From Burkholderiaceae bacterium (GTDB lineage: Bacteria; Pseudomonadota; Gammaproteobacteria; Burkholderiales; Burkholderiaceae_F), in assembly GCA_017646335.1 (NCBI GenBank), contig JAGCMT010000074.1, positions 1-53,604 on the forward strand: a stretch of 53,604 bases of DNA. The letters are read 5' to 3'. Shown here one piece after another: positions 26,678-34,887 of this stretch (position 1 is the stretch's first letter; the number at the start of each line of letters is the position of its first letter). The notes below the pieces were generated by a model, which saw nothing but the letters and a program-made list of their open reading frames with translations, did not search any database and was not told the origin of the DNA. The translations under genes and the position numbers were made by a program.

Positions 26678-26962
26678 TTATGAGTATTGCGTTATATGAA
26701 CGATCAATTGTCGAGTACGAGCTGAGCGAGGAGCGATAAATCCGGTCACTTGTAAAGATTTTCCTAAAGGTTCTTTATCGAGTGCCGTTGCGATCTCTCC
26801 GATCGCGATCGCGGGGAAGTCGAATGTGAGCTTTCGTTTGGCTCCGGCTTCCATCACTTCGCCTTGGTGGTGAAAAACACCTTCTAAAACTGCCAACCCG
26901 GCGGGGGTGTAGCGCATCGGCGCTTTTTGTGTGAACTCACCGTTTAAGGAAATTTCGTTCAC
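26678..26962 (-). CDS. priB: Primosomal replication protein PriB
   Basis: A 94-residue OB-fold single-stranded DNA-binding protein that bridges PriA and DnaT in replication restart. The sequence shows the PriB pattern ([20 protein letters not shown], then [17 protein letters not shown] and [23 protein letters not shown]). Its position between rpsF and rpsR is diagnostic for beta- and gammaproteobacteria. The gene ends 11 nt before rpsR. Confidence 0.92.
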   Translation of the reverse strand: MNEISLNGEFTQKAPMRYTPAGLAVLEGVFHHQGEVMEAGAKRKLTFDFPAIAIGEIATALDKEPLGKSLQVTGFIAPRSARTRQLIVHITQYS

Positions 26963-26996
26963 GGCAGTCTTCGTATCTCGAACTAGTTAATGAAAA

Positions 26997-27374
26997 TTAA
27001 GCAGCAGCTTCTTGGGAAGCGACTTCTGCAGCAGCCTTCTTAGCTTCTTCCTTTTCGACGACCTTCATCATCGGAGAAGCAGCCGTTTCAGCCTTCTTCA
27101 TCTTGACCGTCAAGTGACGCAAAATAGCATCATTGAAACGGAAGCCGTTTTCGATTTCAGCGAGCGTTTCGAAAGAGCACTCGATGTTCATCAAAACGTA
27201 GTGAGCCTTAACCAACTTTTGGATCGGATAAGCCAATTGACGACGGCCCCAGTCTTCGACGCGATGCATCTTGCCGCCTTGTTCAGCGACGAGAGCCTTG
27301 TAGCGTTCGATCATAGCGGGAACTTGCTCGCTTTGATCCGGGTGCACAATAAAGCAAATTTCATAATGACGCAT
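26997..27374 (-). CDS. rpsF: 30S ribosomal protein S6
   Basis: A 125-residue S6 starting [20 protein letters not shown] chose the ATG at 27374 (GGAG about 8 nt upstream) over a start 14 codons earlier. The core has [26 protein letters not shown]. The tail from residue 100 is Ala- and Glu-rich ([21 protein letters not shown]) and has no glutamate-only repeat as added by RimK in some species. It is the first gene of the operon with priB, rpsR and rplI. Confidence 0.96.
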   Translation of the reverse strand: MRHYEICFIVHPDQSEQVPAMIERYKALVAEQGGKMHRVEDWGRRQLAYPIQKLVKAHYVLMNIECSFETLAEIENGFRFNDAILRHLTVKMKKAETAASPMMKVVEKEEAKKAAAEVASQEAAA

Positions 27375-27389
27375 TGGAATTGTCTCCTT

Positions 27390-27435
27390 ACGGAAAAAGC
27401 CACCTAGAGCGTCCATTTCTAGTGTGGCAAGGACA
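27390..27435 (-). promoter_or_regulatory. Candidate S6:S18 autoregulatory hairpin in the rpsF leader
   Basis: Upstream of rpsF the minus strand folds as GCCAC-A-CTAG ... CTAG-GTGGC (27428-27419 with 27407-27399), followed by TTTTTCCG just before the ribosome binding site. The known S6:S18 leader motif also places a CCG near a hairpin by the rpsF start. The match is by eye and incomplete. Confidence 0.35.
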
Positions 27436-27569
27436 TGAAAAAAGGCGATTCTAACTAAAATACCTTAGTTGTGCAACACCTAAATCAAAAAAATTTCAAT
27501 CTTTTTTTCGTTTTTCTTCTCCGAGCCTCTAAACTCATAGAAGATATTGTTTTCTAAAGGATGTTTTTC

Positions 27570-28382
27570 ATGATTCGCGCCACGATCGTTGTCGAAAACA
27601 TGTGCCAACAACAAGGTTTGTATGCAGAGTGGGGGTATAGCGTTTATCTCGAGACCCCGGCGGGCAATCTTCTCTGGGATACCGGTGGATACCTGCACGT
27701 TTTGGAACACAACCTTCGCTTTTTAGGAATCGATCCCAATCAAATCGCCCACGTGGCTCTGTCTCACTCACACTTTGATCATACGGCAGGCCTCATGGAT
27801 GTCTTGCGCCTTTGCCCTCGCGCTCGCTACTGGGGAGCTGAAGGGTTAAAACTTCAACGTTGGGCCGATGCCGATCAAGCACGCAACGGCGGTGGCGGTC
27901 CGCTTTTTGAAAAACTCCCCTACACGCCCGTCGATCCGTGGCGTGAAATCATGCCCGGCATCATCGCATTTACCGTCCCGCAACAAGAACGAGACCCCCG
28001 CTTCGTCAACAGCAAAAACATGTGGGAAGAAACGCCTGACGGTCAAATCGTCCCCGACACCTTCCAAGACGATGTCTCTTTATTAGTCAAGGGGGATCGC
28101 GGTTATTCGTTGGTCTTAGGCTGTGCTCACGCCGGACTGCCTAACATCATGCAGTATGCTGCCAAGACATTCGGCATCGATCGATTTGATACCGTGATGG
28201 GCGGCACTCACCTCGTGGCCGCCAGCGATGAGGCACTCCCCGTTTGGATGCAAGCTTTAGAAGCGATTCCGGTTACTCGCTGGCGACCGAACCATTGCAC
28301 GGGCTTTAAGGCCGCCGCCCATTTGGCCAAACGATTCGATGACGTCCTCTGGGCCGGTGCCGGTTATCGCATCGAATTTTAA
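27570..28382 (+). CDS. Metallo-beta-lactamase-fold hydrolase
   Basis: A 270-residue cytoplasmic MBL-fold protein. The metal motif HSHFDHTAGL lies near residue 69. Later ligand regions are GCAHAGLPNIM near 187 and GGTHLV near 211, with a His in PNHCTG near 237. The second motif and length resemble the MBL subgroup often annotated near dihydropteroate-synthase-like or RFAP-synthase-related proteins, but substrate is unknown. The ATG at 27570 is used because AAGGA lies 8 nt upstream; the ATG at 27561 overlaps that site. It is monocistronic and divergent from rpsF. Confidence 0.82.
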   Translation: MIRATIVVENMCQQQGLYAEWGYSVYLETPAGNLLWDTGGYLHVLEHNLRFLGIDPNQIAHVALSHSHFDHTAGLMDVLRLCPRARYWGAEGLKLQRWADADQARNGGGGPLFEKLPYTPVDPWREIMPGIIAFTVPQQERDPRFVNSKNMWEETPDGQIVPDTFQDDVSLLVKGDRGYSLVLGCAHAGLPNIMQYAAKTFGIDRFDTVMGGTHLVAASDEALPVWMQALEAIPVTRWRPNHCTGFKAAAHLAKRFDDVLWAGAGYRIEF

Positions 28383-28400
28383 AAAGTCAATACATAGCTA

Positions 28401-28437
28401 AAAAGCCTTTGAGCACTTTCCTACTCAAAGGCTTTTT
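28401..28437. terminator. Bidirectional terminator between MBL gene and endA
   Basis: A 13-bp stem AAAAGCCTTTGAG / CTCAAAGGCTTTT (28401-28413 with 28424-28436). It lies between convergent genes. Confidence 0.85.
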
Positions 28438-28459
28438 CTTTCGTTTATATATTAGAGGA

Positions 28460-29239
28460 TCACCAAAGACCGGCCTTCACGCATTGGGCCTTGACGATCG
28501 GATTTTCATTACCTTGAATCTTTTCGATTCGCTTGGCGCGAGTGCATTCCCAGCGATCGACCGGATGAGCCGTATCCCAAGCATCCATCAATTGCTTTTG
28601 AGCTCGACTCATTTTGTAAGCCGGATACACAGCATCCATATATTTATAAGTGCGAGCAATCACACCGCGTGCTCGAGCGGGCGGCTCGGCCTTTTTATCA
28701 ACAATCTTCATTTCACAGGACCCGAACGTCGAAGGCGTTGTCGGATCGAGCATCTGGAAGTTGTAATTCGAGCGCAAGGCATTCACAGCACCAATGGCCG
28801 GATACAAGTTATACATATCAGCTTGCATGAATTGGAACTGACGGTTAGCCTTCTCGGCACACTTACGGCCCTTAAAGCTCTTACCCTTTTCCACGCACGA
28901 CGGATGACCGTCGCGCCATTCGGCAAAGGCTCGACCGAAGTTCTCAGCCGGCACCACATGCTCCCACTCAATGCGACGAGCACGCTTTTCATGGATAGGT
29001 TTTCCGTCACGATTTAACGGTAAAGAAAATCCCGAGGGACGCTTAACGTTTTTACGCTCATCGTACTTTGCCGCACAATAAAGCGTCACGCGCGTAGCAC
29101 TTTCCGTATAGACCTGATTTTCTAACTTTTTCTTAGCATCGGAAAAACTGTCAATACGCTCATTGCCGGCAGCCCAAGCGCCGGTCATCGTCGCCAAAAT
29201 CATCACACCGGCAACAACGGGTTTCATAAACTTTTCCAT
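28460..29239 (-). CDS. endA: Secreted or periplasmic endonuclease I
   Basis: Non-specific DNA endonuclease of the EndA family (His-Me finger fold). The 259-residue precursor starts MEKFMKPVVAGVMILATMTG with signal cleavage likely after AWA. I chose the ATG at 29239 (AGGT 6 nt upstream); the longer open frame upstream is non-coding. The catalytic motif RRIEWEHVVPAENFG lies near residue 86, followed by NRQFQFMQADMYNLYPAIGAVN with conserved Asn and Asp. Several Cys may form disulfides in the periplasm. Monocistronic. Confidence 0.93.
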   Translation of the reverse strand: MEKFMKPVVAGVMILATMTGAWAAGNERIDSFSDAKKKLENQVYTESATRVTLYCAAKYDERKNVKRPSGFSLPLNRDGKPIHEKRARRIEWEHVVPAENFGRAFAEWRDGHPSCVEKGKSFKGRKCAEKANRQFQFMQADMYNLYPAIGAVNALRSNYNFQMLDPTTPSTFGSCEMKIVDKKAEPPARARGVIARTYKYMDAVYPAYKMSRAQKQLMDAWDTAHPVDRWECTRAKRIEKIQGNENPIVKAQCVKAGLW

Positions 29240-29520
29240 GTTTGACCTATTAATTCTGTAACTCATCCAAAACCATATATTCAGGATAGAAATCTTGCTT
29301 GTCAAGCAAAAAAACAATGAGGCGATTGCCTTTGATACCCTGAAAAATAAGCGCTCAAACAGGGATTGCTTAACATTTAAGCAAATGGGTAATCCGTGCG
29401 GATGATAGGGGTTAACATCAAAGGGAAAAACGAGTATCCTTGCGATATCAGTATGCCTTCGAGGCAGGAATATTTGCGACTTTACCAATCGTGGATTGGT
29501 TGATTACAGGATATATAAAA

Positions 29521-31386
29521 ATGGCTTTACCCTCTTTGGAAGCAACGCAAGAAAAGAATGCTGACATTTTTGCTTTGCGTGTTTTGCCTGAAGTGTTGAC
29601 TCACAACATCGGCCGCAATGATGACAAGCCCGCATTAACTCAGTGGTTCAGTGCCGAAAAGCAATGGAAGACCTTGACGTACAAGGATCTCCATGAGTAC
29701 GTCTGCCGTTGGCAACGTGCCTTTATGAAGATGGATTTGGAACGCGGTTCTCGCGTGGCCATGTTGTTGCCCAACTGCATCGACGCCGTTGCTTTTGACT
29801 TGGCCGCATTGTCTTGTGCTTTGGTCCCTGTTCCCTTGCATGCGATCGACACGCCGGGGTCTTCCGCTTTCATTTTGAATGACAGTGAAGCCCGTGTGCT
29901 TGTGACCGCAAAGTCCCTCAAATGGAAGGGTATCCGCGAAGCTGACAACCTCCCGCATTTGAAGACGGTCATCATCACCGATGATGAGTTGCCCGAAGGT
30001 GAAGTCTCTCAAAACGCCGGCATCACCGTGACGAAGTTAAATGACTGGTTGGCCGATGCCGAAGGTTTTGAATACACGCCTGCCGAACTCAATGATGAAG
30101 ATTTGGCCGCTTTGGTTTACACGTCCGGTACGACCGGTCGTCCGAAGGGTGTGATGCTCACGCACAAGAACATCATGTCCAACATGAAGGGCATTTTGAG
30201 CAACATCCAACCGACGCGCGACGAACGTTGGTTCTCTTTCTTGCCGCTCTCTCATACGTTTGAACGTACGACGACGATGTATTTGTCTTTGGCAATGAGC
30301 AATCGCGTGTATTTCAACCGCAACATCTTGCAAATCGTTGAAGACTTGAAGATTGCCAAACCGACGGTGATGATGAGCGTGCCGCGTATCTACGAACGCA
30401 TTTACGCTCGTATCCAAGAAACGTTGGCTAAGAAGCCCGCTGTTGCTCGTTACATCTTTGACTGGGCCGTTGAAAGCGGTTGGCGTCAATTCTGTAAGGC
30501 CAATAAGCTTCCGGTCGAACACACGTGGCGTGAATTCTTGGATCCGCTCATGGCCGGCTTCTTCGATAAGAAGGTCCGCTCCGTGATCCGTGACATCTTC
30601 GGTGGTGCCAAGCCCCATGCTTACATCTCCGGCGGTGCCGCTTTGAACCAAACGGTTGCCCGCTTCTTTATCGGTTTGGGTTTACCCCTTTACCAAGGCT
30701 ATGGCATGACGGAAACAAGCCCGGTGATGACGGTCAATTCCGAATTCGGTGAAAATAACCCGGCCACGGTCGGTACCAAGTTGCCGAACGTTGAATTGCG
30801 TTTGGGTGAAAACGACGAGCTCCAAGCCAAGGGCCCGACGATCATGAAGGGTTACTGGAAGCGTGAAGCCGATACGGCCGATATGTTCACGGCTGACGGT
30901 TGGTTAAAGACCGGTGACCAAGCCGAACAATTGCCGAGCGGTCACTTCAAGATCACGGGTCGAATCAAGGAAATCATCGTGACGAGCACGGGCGAAAAGA
31001 TTCCGCCGGCTGACCTTGAAATGGCGATTGAAGTCGATCCGCTTTTCTCTCAAACGATGGCGATCGGTGAAGACCTCCCCTACATCAGCGCTTTGCTCGT
31101 GTTGGAAGAAAAGGAATGGAAGAAGGTTGCCGAAGAGTTGAAGTTGGATCCGACCGATCCGGCCAGCTTGAAGACGAAGGCCGCCACGACCTACGTTCTT
31201 CGTAAGGTCAAGAAGCTCACGCGCGGCTTCCCGCAATACGGCGTTCCGCGTGCAGTGGCTTTGACCCTTGAACCGTGGACGATCGAAAACGGCATGTTGA
31301 CGCCGACCTTGAAGTTGAAGCGCCGCGTGATCCGCGCTCGTTATCAAGACGATATCAACGCCCTTTACGATGACCAACGCGCCTAA
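29521..31386 (+). CDS. Long-chain acyl-CoA synthetase-like AMP-forming ligase (copy 1)
   Basis: AMP-forming ligase that activates a carboxylic acid, probably a long-chain fatty acid, to its CoA ester. The 621-residue protein starts at the ATG at 29521 (AGGA about 10 nt upstream). It shows the P-loop-like motif YTSGTTGRPKGVMLTHKN near 200, SFLPLSHTFERT, YGMTETSP near 400, GWLKTGDQ near 460, and the late catalytic Lys region STGEKIPPADLE. Size and motifs place it in the FAA1-type group. It is a paralog of the enzyme at 38971-40794. Monocistronic with a terminator. Substrate is inferred from family only. Confidence 0.87.
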   Translation: MALPSLEATQEKNADIFALRVLPEVLTHNIGRNDDKPALTQWFSAEKQWKTLTYKDLHEYVCRWQRAFMKMDLERGSRVAMLLPNCIDAVAFDLAALSCALVPVPLHAIDTPGSSAFILNDSEARVLVTAKSLKWKGIREADNLPHLKTVIITDDELPEGEVSQNAGITVTKLNDWLADAEGFEYTPAELNDEDLAALVYTSGTTGRPKGVMLTHKNIMSNMKGILSNIQPTRDERWFSFLPLSHTFERTTTMYLSLAMSNRVYFNRNILQIVEDLKIAKPTVMMSVPRIYERIYARIQETLAKKPAVARYIFDWAVESGWRQFCKANKLPVEHTWREFLDPLMAGFFDKKVRSVIRDIFGGAKPHAYISGGAALNQTVARFFIGLGLPLYQGYGMTETSPVMTVNSEFGENNPATVGTKLPNVELRLGENDELQAKGPTIMKGYWKREADTADMFTADGWLKTGDQAEQLPSGHFKITGRIKEIIVTSTGEKIPPADLEMAIEVDPLFSQTMAIGEDLPYISALLVLEEKEWKKVAEELKLDPTDPASLKTKAATTYVLRKVKKLTRGFPQYGVPRAVALTLEPWTIENGMLTPTLKLKRRVIRARYQDDINALYDDQRA

Positions 31387-31404
31387 TTTTTAGACGTTTC
31401 TCTC

Positions 31405-31438
31405 AAAAGATCTCGGCCTCAAAACCGAGATCTTTTTG
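31405..31438 (+). terminator. Terminator after acyl-CoA synthetase copy 1
   Basis: A 12-bp stem AAAAGATCTCGG / CCGAGATCTTTT (31405-31416 with 31425-31436). Confidence 0.85.
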
Positions 31439-31566
31439 CATCCAAAATCGCTGTTACAAAAAAAATAAAATTAGGGAAAATCACCACATCTTCGTTTTTC
31501 CCAATAACGGCAAGCACCTAGCGGATTCACCCCCTTTTATGCCCAAAAATTGAGCAGCACTTGTGC

Positions 31567-31596
31567 TTGACAAGGGGGGCAAACCCGCTATATATT
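31567..31596 (+). promoter_or_regulatory. Candidate sigma-70 promoter of the nrd operon
   Basis: A perfect TTGACA (31567-31572) is followed after 18 nt by TATATT (31591-31596). The -10 lies inside the first NrdR-like box, so NrdR binding would block it. Confidence 0.6.
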
Positions 31597-31631
31597 GCAA
31601 ATCACCGAATTTCAAACCCTACATAATGTGT
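31585..31631 (+). promoter_or_regulatory. Tandem NrdR-like boxes upstream of nrdD
   Basis: Box 1 has the core CTATATATTG at 31588-31597, matching every position of the NrdR core CWATATATWG. Box 2 has CTACATAATG at 31619-31628, matching 8 of 10. Their cores are 31 bp apart, three helical turns, as in known NrdR pairs. A 7-bp hairpin (TGTGAGC / GCTCACA, 31629-31635 with 31647-31653) follows in the leader. Confidence 0.65.
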
Positions 31632-31679
31632 GAGCAGTTGTTCTAGGCTCACATATACCCCAACCTATTGGACCCAACC

Positions 31680-33965
31680 ATGATTCATAGCGTAACCAAG
31701 CGCGACGGTCGTGTCGTGCTTTTTGACCAAAACAAGATTGCCTCTGCAATCCTCCGTGCATTGGAAGCCTCTGCCGACGGTAATGCTGCCGATGCCGCTT
31801 GTGTTGCCAATGACGTGCAACGTGATTTGGAAGCTCGCTTTGCCGGTGGCGCCGCCCCGAACATTGAAGCGATCCAAGACGCTGTTGAACAACAGTTGAT
31901 GAACCACGGTTTCAACCGTGCTGCTAAGGCTTACATTCTTTACCGCGCTAACCGCACGCGCGCTCGCGAAGCCAGCACTTCTTTGATGAAGACCATCGAC
32001 GAAATCACCAATATCGATGCTCGTCAAAGCGACATGAAGCGTGACAATGCCAACATCGACGGCAATACCGCCATGGGTAGCATGTTGCAAATCGGTTCTG
32101 CCGGCGCTAAGTCCTATAATGAGTTGTACTTGTTGCGCCCGGAACACGCCCAGGCTTACCGTGAAGGCGACATCCACATTCACGATTTCGACTTCTATTC
32201 TTTGACGACGACGTGTTGCCAAATCGACATCCAACGCTTGTTTGCCGGTGGTTTCTCCACGGGTCACGGCTATTTGCGTGAACCCAACAGCATTCAAAGC
32301 TATGCTGCATTGGCTGCCATTGCGATCCAAGCCAACCAAAATGACCAACACGGCGGTCAATCCATCCCGAACTTCGACTACGGTATGGCCGACGGTATCC
32401 GTAAGTCTTACCGCAAGGCTTTCACGCGTCGTTTGAAGGAAACGTTGGAAGACCAATTGGAAATGCAAGAAGAGTTGCTCAATGCAACGACACTCGTTGA
32501 AACGGCTGAAGCCGCATCGGGTGAAAAGGTCCAGTTGGAAAATTCCGAATGCTTCAACAACGCCTTGGTTGACGCAATCGTTGCCGCTCATTGCTTGCCC
32601 GTCGAACAAGTTCAAAAGTTGATCGCTCGCGTTCAACTTCGTGCAACGCAACAAGTCGAACGTGACACGTTCCAAGCCATGGAAGGCTTCGTACACAACT
32701 TGAACACCATGCACTCCCGTGCCGGTGCTCAAACGCCGTTCTCTTCCATCAACTACGGTACCGATACGACGCCTGAAGGCCGTATGGTCATCCGTAACGT
32801 GTTGCTTGCCTTGGAAGCCGGTCTCGGTCATGGTGAAACCTGCATCTTCCCGATTCACATCTTCAAGGTCAAGGAAGGCGTTAACTACAACGAAGGTGAC
32901 CCCAACTACGACTTGTTCCGCATGAGCATGAAGGTCAGCGCCAAGCGTCTCTTCCCGAACTACGTGTTCTTGGATGCTCCGTTTAACCTCCAATACTATG
33001 TGCCGGGTCGTCCGGAAACGGAAGTCGCTACGATGGGTTGCCGTACGCGTGTGATCGGTAATGTTTATGATCCGACGCGCCAAATCGCTTACTCTCGCGG
33101 TAACTTGTCCTTTACGTCCATCAATTTGCCGCGTTTGGCATTGGAAAGTAAGGGCGACGAAAAGGTCTTCTTCGAAAAGCTTGAAGCCATGATGGACTTG
33201 GTGAGCCAACAATTGTTGGACCGCTTCGAAATTCAAGCCAGCAAGCACAACTACAACTACCCGTTCTTGATGGGTCAAGGCGTATGGTTGGACTCTGAAA
33301 AGTTGACCTACAGTGAAGATCTCCGTGAAGTGCTCAAGCACGGCACGCTCTCGATCGGCTTTATCGGTTTGGCAGAAACGTTGACGGTTCTCTATGGTGA
33401 ACATCACGGCCAAAGCGAAGCCATGCAAGAAAAGGGCTTGAAGATCATCGGCTTCATGCGTGACTACTGTGACGCCAAGTGCGAAGCGTTGAAGATGAAC
33501 TTCTCGTTGCTTGCCACGCCGGCCGAAGGCCTCTCCGGTCGCTTCATCCGTATGGACCAAAAGCGCTACGGCAAGATCAAGAACGTGACGGATCGTGAGT
33601 ACTACACGAACTCCTTCCATGTTCCGGTTTGGCACGAAATCTCCATCGTGGACAAGATCCGCACGGAAGCTCCGTACCACGCTCTCTGTAATGCCGGCCA
33701 CATCAGCTACGTTGAATTGGACGGTGACACCGCCATGAACGTGGAAGCTTTCGAGGCAGTCGTTCGTTGCATGCACGACAACCATATCGGTTACGGTAGC
33801 ATCAACCACCCGGTTGACCGTGACCCGATTTGCGGCTACGTCGGCATCATTGGCGATACGTGCCCGCGTTGCGGTCGTCGTGAAGGCGAAACGATTCCGC
33901 AAGAAAAGCTTGAGGATTTGAAGCGTATGTTCCCCGAAATGCCTGCATTCCGAGGCCTTGAATAA
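31680..33965 (+). CDS. nrdD: Anaerobic ribonucleoside-triphosphate reductase, catalytic part without glycyl-radical motif
   Basis: Large subunit of class III ribonucleotide reductase, which makes deoxynucleotides without oxygen. The 761-residue frame (ATG at 31680) begins with an ATP-cone (VTKRDGRVVLFDQNKIASAI) for allosteric control. The barrel follows with HIHDFDFYSLTTTCCQIDI and NLSFTSINLPRLAL. It ends with a Cys4 zinc site (PICGYVGIIGDTCPRCGRRE) and a 26-residue tail. Standard NrdD continues from this zinc site into a C-terminal RxxGYL glycyl-radical loop; here the frame stops first. The missing motif is encoded by the next gene. Reading through the TAA meets a TGA within four codons, so a simple stop error does not explain it. 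The operon continues to nrdG. Confidence 0.93.
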   Translation: MIHSVTKRDGRVVLFDQNKIASAILRALEASADGNAADAACVANDVQRDLEARFAGGAAPNIEAIQDAVEQQLMNHGFNRAAKAYILYRANRTRAREASTSLMKTIDEITNIDARQSDMKRDNANIDGNTAMGSMLQIGSAGAKSYNELYLLRPEHAQAYREGDIHIHDFDFYSLTTTCCQIDIQRLFAGGFSTGHGYLREPNSIQSYAALAAIAIQANQNDQHGGQSIPNFDYGMADGIRKSYRKAFTRRLKETLEDQLEMQEELLNATTLVETAEAASGEKVQLENSECFNNALVDAIVAAHCLPVEQVQKLIARVQLRATQQVERDTFQAMEGFVHNLNTMHSRAGAQTPFSSINYGTDTTPEGRMVIRNVLLALEAGLGHGETCIFPIHIFKVKEGVNYNEGDPNYDLFRMSMKVSAKRLFPNYVFLDAPFNLQYYVPGRPETEVATMGCRTRVIGNVYDPTRQIAYSRGNLSFTSINLPRLALESKGDEKVFFEKLEAMMDLVSQQLLDRFEIQASKHNYNYPFLMGQGVWLDSEKLTYSEDLREVLKHGTLSIGFIGLAETLTVLYGEHHGQSEAMQEKGLKIIGFMRDYCDAKCEALKMNFSLLATPAEGLSGRFIRMDQKRYGKIKNVTDREYYTNSFHVPVWHEISIVDKIRTEAPYHALCNAGHISYVELDGDTAMNVEAFEAVVRCMHDNHIGYGSINHPVDRDPICGYVGIIGDTCPRCGRREGETIPQEKLEDLKRMFPEMPAFRGLE

Positions 33966-33976
33966 GGAGAAGGCTG

Positions 33977-34138
33977 ATGACAGTGAAAACCGTCAATGAA
34001 AAGTTGGGCCAAGGCGTTAGCTTTGAACGTATCCGTCGCATCACCGGCTACTTGGTCGGTACGATGGACAAGTGGAATAACGCCAAGCGCGCTGAAGAGC
34101 GCGATCGTGTCAAGCACGGAGCCATGAAGCGTGATTGA
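33977..34138 (+). CDS. Free-standing glycyl-radical domain of class III ribonucleotide reductase
   Basis: A 53-codon gene between nrdD and nrdG. Its product runs [12 protein letters not shown], then [16 protein letters not shown] (about residues 14-29), then [18 protein letters not shown]. This is the C-terminal glycyl-radical segment of NrdD, with Gly24 as the expected radical site. It has a perfect Shine-Dalgarno (AAGGAG, 33964-33969) 7 nt before its ATG, lies 11 nt after the nrdD stop, is in a different frame, and overlaps the nrdG GTG by 8 nt. It should be activated by NrdG and dock into NrdD, as GrcA/YfiD does with pyruvate formate-lyase. Its first 13 residues have no counterpart in fused NrdD and may be a docking arm. 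Confidence 0.88.
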   Translation: MTVKTVNEKLGQGVSFERIRRITGYLVGTMDKWNNAKRAEERDRVKHGAMKRD

Positions 34139-34643
34139 TCTTTCTTCGATCGTCCCCGATAGCATCGTCGACGGCCCCGGCATTCGAGTTACCATCTTCT
34201 GCCAGGGCTGTCCGCATCGTTGCAAGGGCTGCCACAATCCCAAAACGTGGAAGTTCGGCAGTGGTACACCCACAAGTGTCGAACGAATCGTTGAGATTGT
34301 TCGTCAAAGTCCTTTGGCTCGCGGTGTTACGTTCTCGGGTGGTGAACCCTTCTCTCAAGCCGCGGGTTATGCCAAGTTGGCTCGCCTTTTGAAGGCGCAG
34401 GGCTATGAAGTCGCCTCCTATTCGGGATACACCTTCGAAGAAATTTTGGCCGGTGACGATGATCAACGTGCACTTCTCAAGGAACTTGATGTCTTGATCG
34501 ACGGTCGATTCGTTTTAGAGGAACGCTCGTTAGATACGCCCTTCCGTGGCAGTCGCAACCAACGTTTGATCAACGTTCAAGAAAGCTTGAAAACGGGCAT
34601 CCCCGTTGAAATTACGACCGGTCGATGGGTCGGACAATACTAA
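34131..34643 (+). CDS. nrdG: Anaerobic ribonucleotide reductase-activating protein (radical SAM)
   Basis: Radical S-adenosylmethionine enzyme that generates the glycyl radical on the reductase. The 170-residue protein starts at a GTG at 34131 overlapping the previous gene by 8 nt, with GGAG about 9 nt upstream. It has the cluster motif CPHRCKGC (CxxxCxxC) near residues 27-34 inside [19 protein letters not shown], then [20 protein letters not shown], the SAM-binding GGE. Its target here would be the separate 53-residue subunit. Last gene of nrdD-glycyl domain-nrdG, followed by a terminator. Confidence 0.95.
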   Translation: MIDLSSIVPDSIVDGPGIRVTIFCQGCPHRCKGCHNPKTWKFGSGTPTSVERIVEIVRQSPLARGVTFSGGEPFSQAAGYAKLARLLKAQGYEVASYSGYTFEEILAGDDDQRALLKELDVLIDGRFVLEERSLDTPFRGSRNQRLINVQESLKTGIPVEITTGRWVGQY

Positions 34644-34656
34644 AACGTTCACACAA

Positions 34657-34692
34657 CAAAAATGGCTGTTCAAAAATGAACAGCCATTTTTG
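34657..34692 (+). terminator. Terminator of the nrd operon
   Basis: A 14-bp stem AAAATGGCTGTTCA / TGAACAGCCATTTT (34659-34672 with 34677-34690). Confidence 0.87.
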
Positions 34693-34714
34693 TATCTGGC
34701 GAATACTTAACAGA

Positions 34715-34762
34715 AAAAAAGTGAGCCGAAGAATTTTCATTCTTCGGCTCAAGCTTTTTTCT
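34715..34762. terminator. Second, bidirectional hairpin terminator
   Basis: Stem GAGCCGAAGAA / TTCTTCGGCTC (34723-34733 with 34740-34750). The minus strand continues ACTTTTTTT and the plus strand AAGCTTTTTT, so it can end the DASS gene and back up the nrd terminator. Confidence 0.8.
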
Positions 34763-34887
34763 CTAACGTCGCTAGAGATCGTTTGGATCGGATTTCCGAG
34801 GCGCTCAACTCAAATTCTCAAGAGTCCCAACTTTCTTGATGGTTGAATCAATCGACCTCGAAAAATCCTTTCTCATTCTTTACCGGA

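Noticed and set aside
31665-33902. A 745-codon open frame on the minus strand opposite nrdD
   Set aside because: It is a shadow of the strongly codon-biased nrdD gene. It has no recognisable domain and an unnatural Val/Thr/Arg/His composition.
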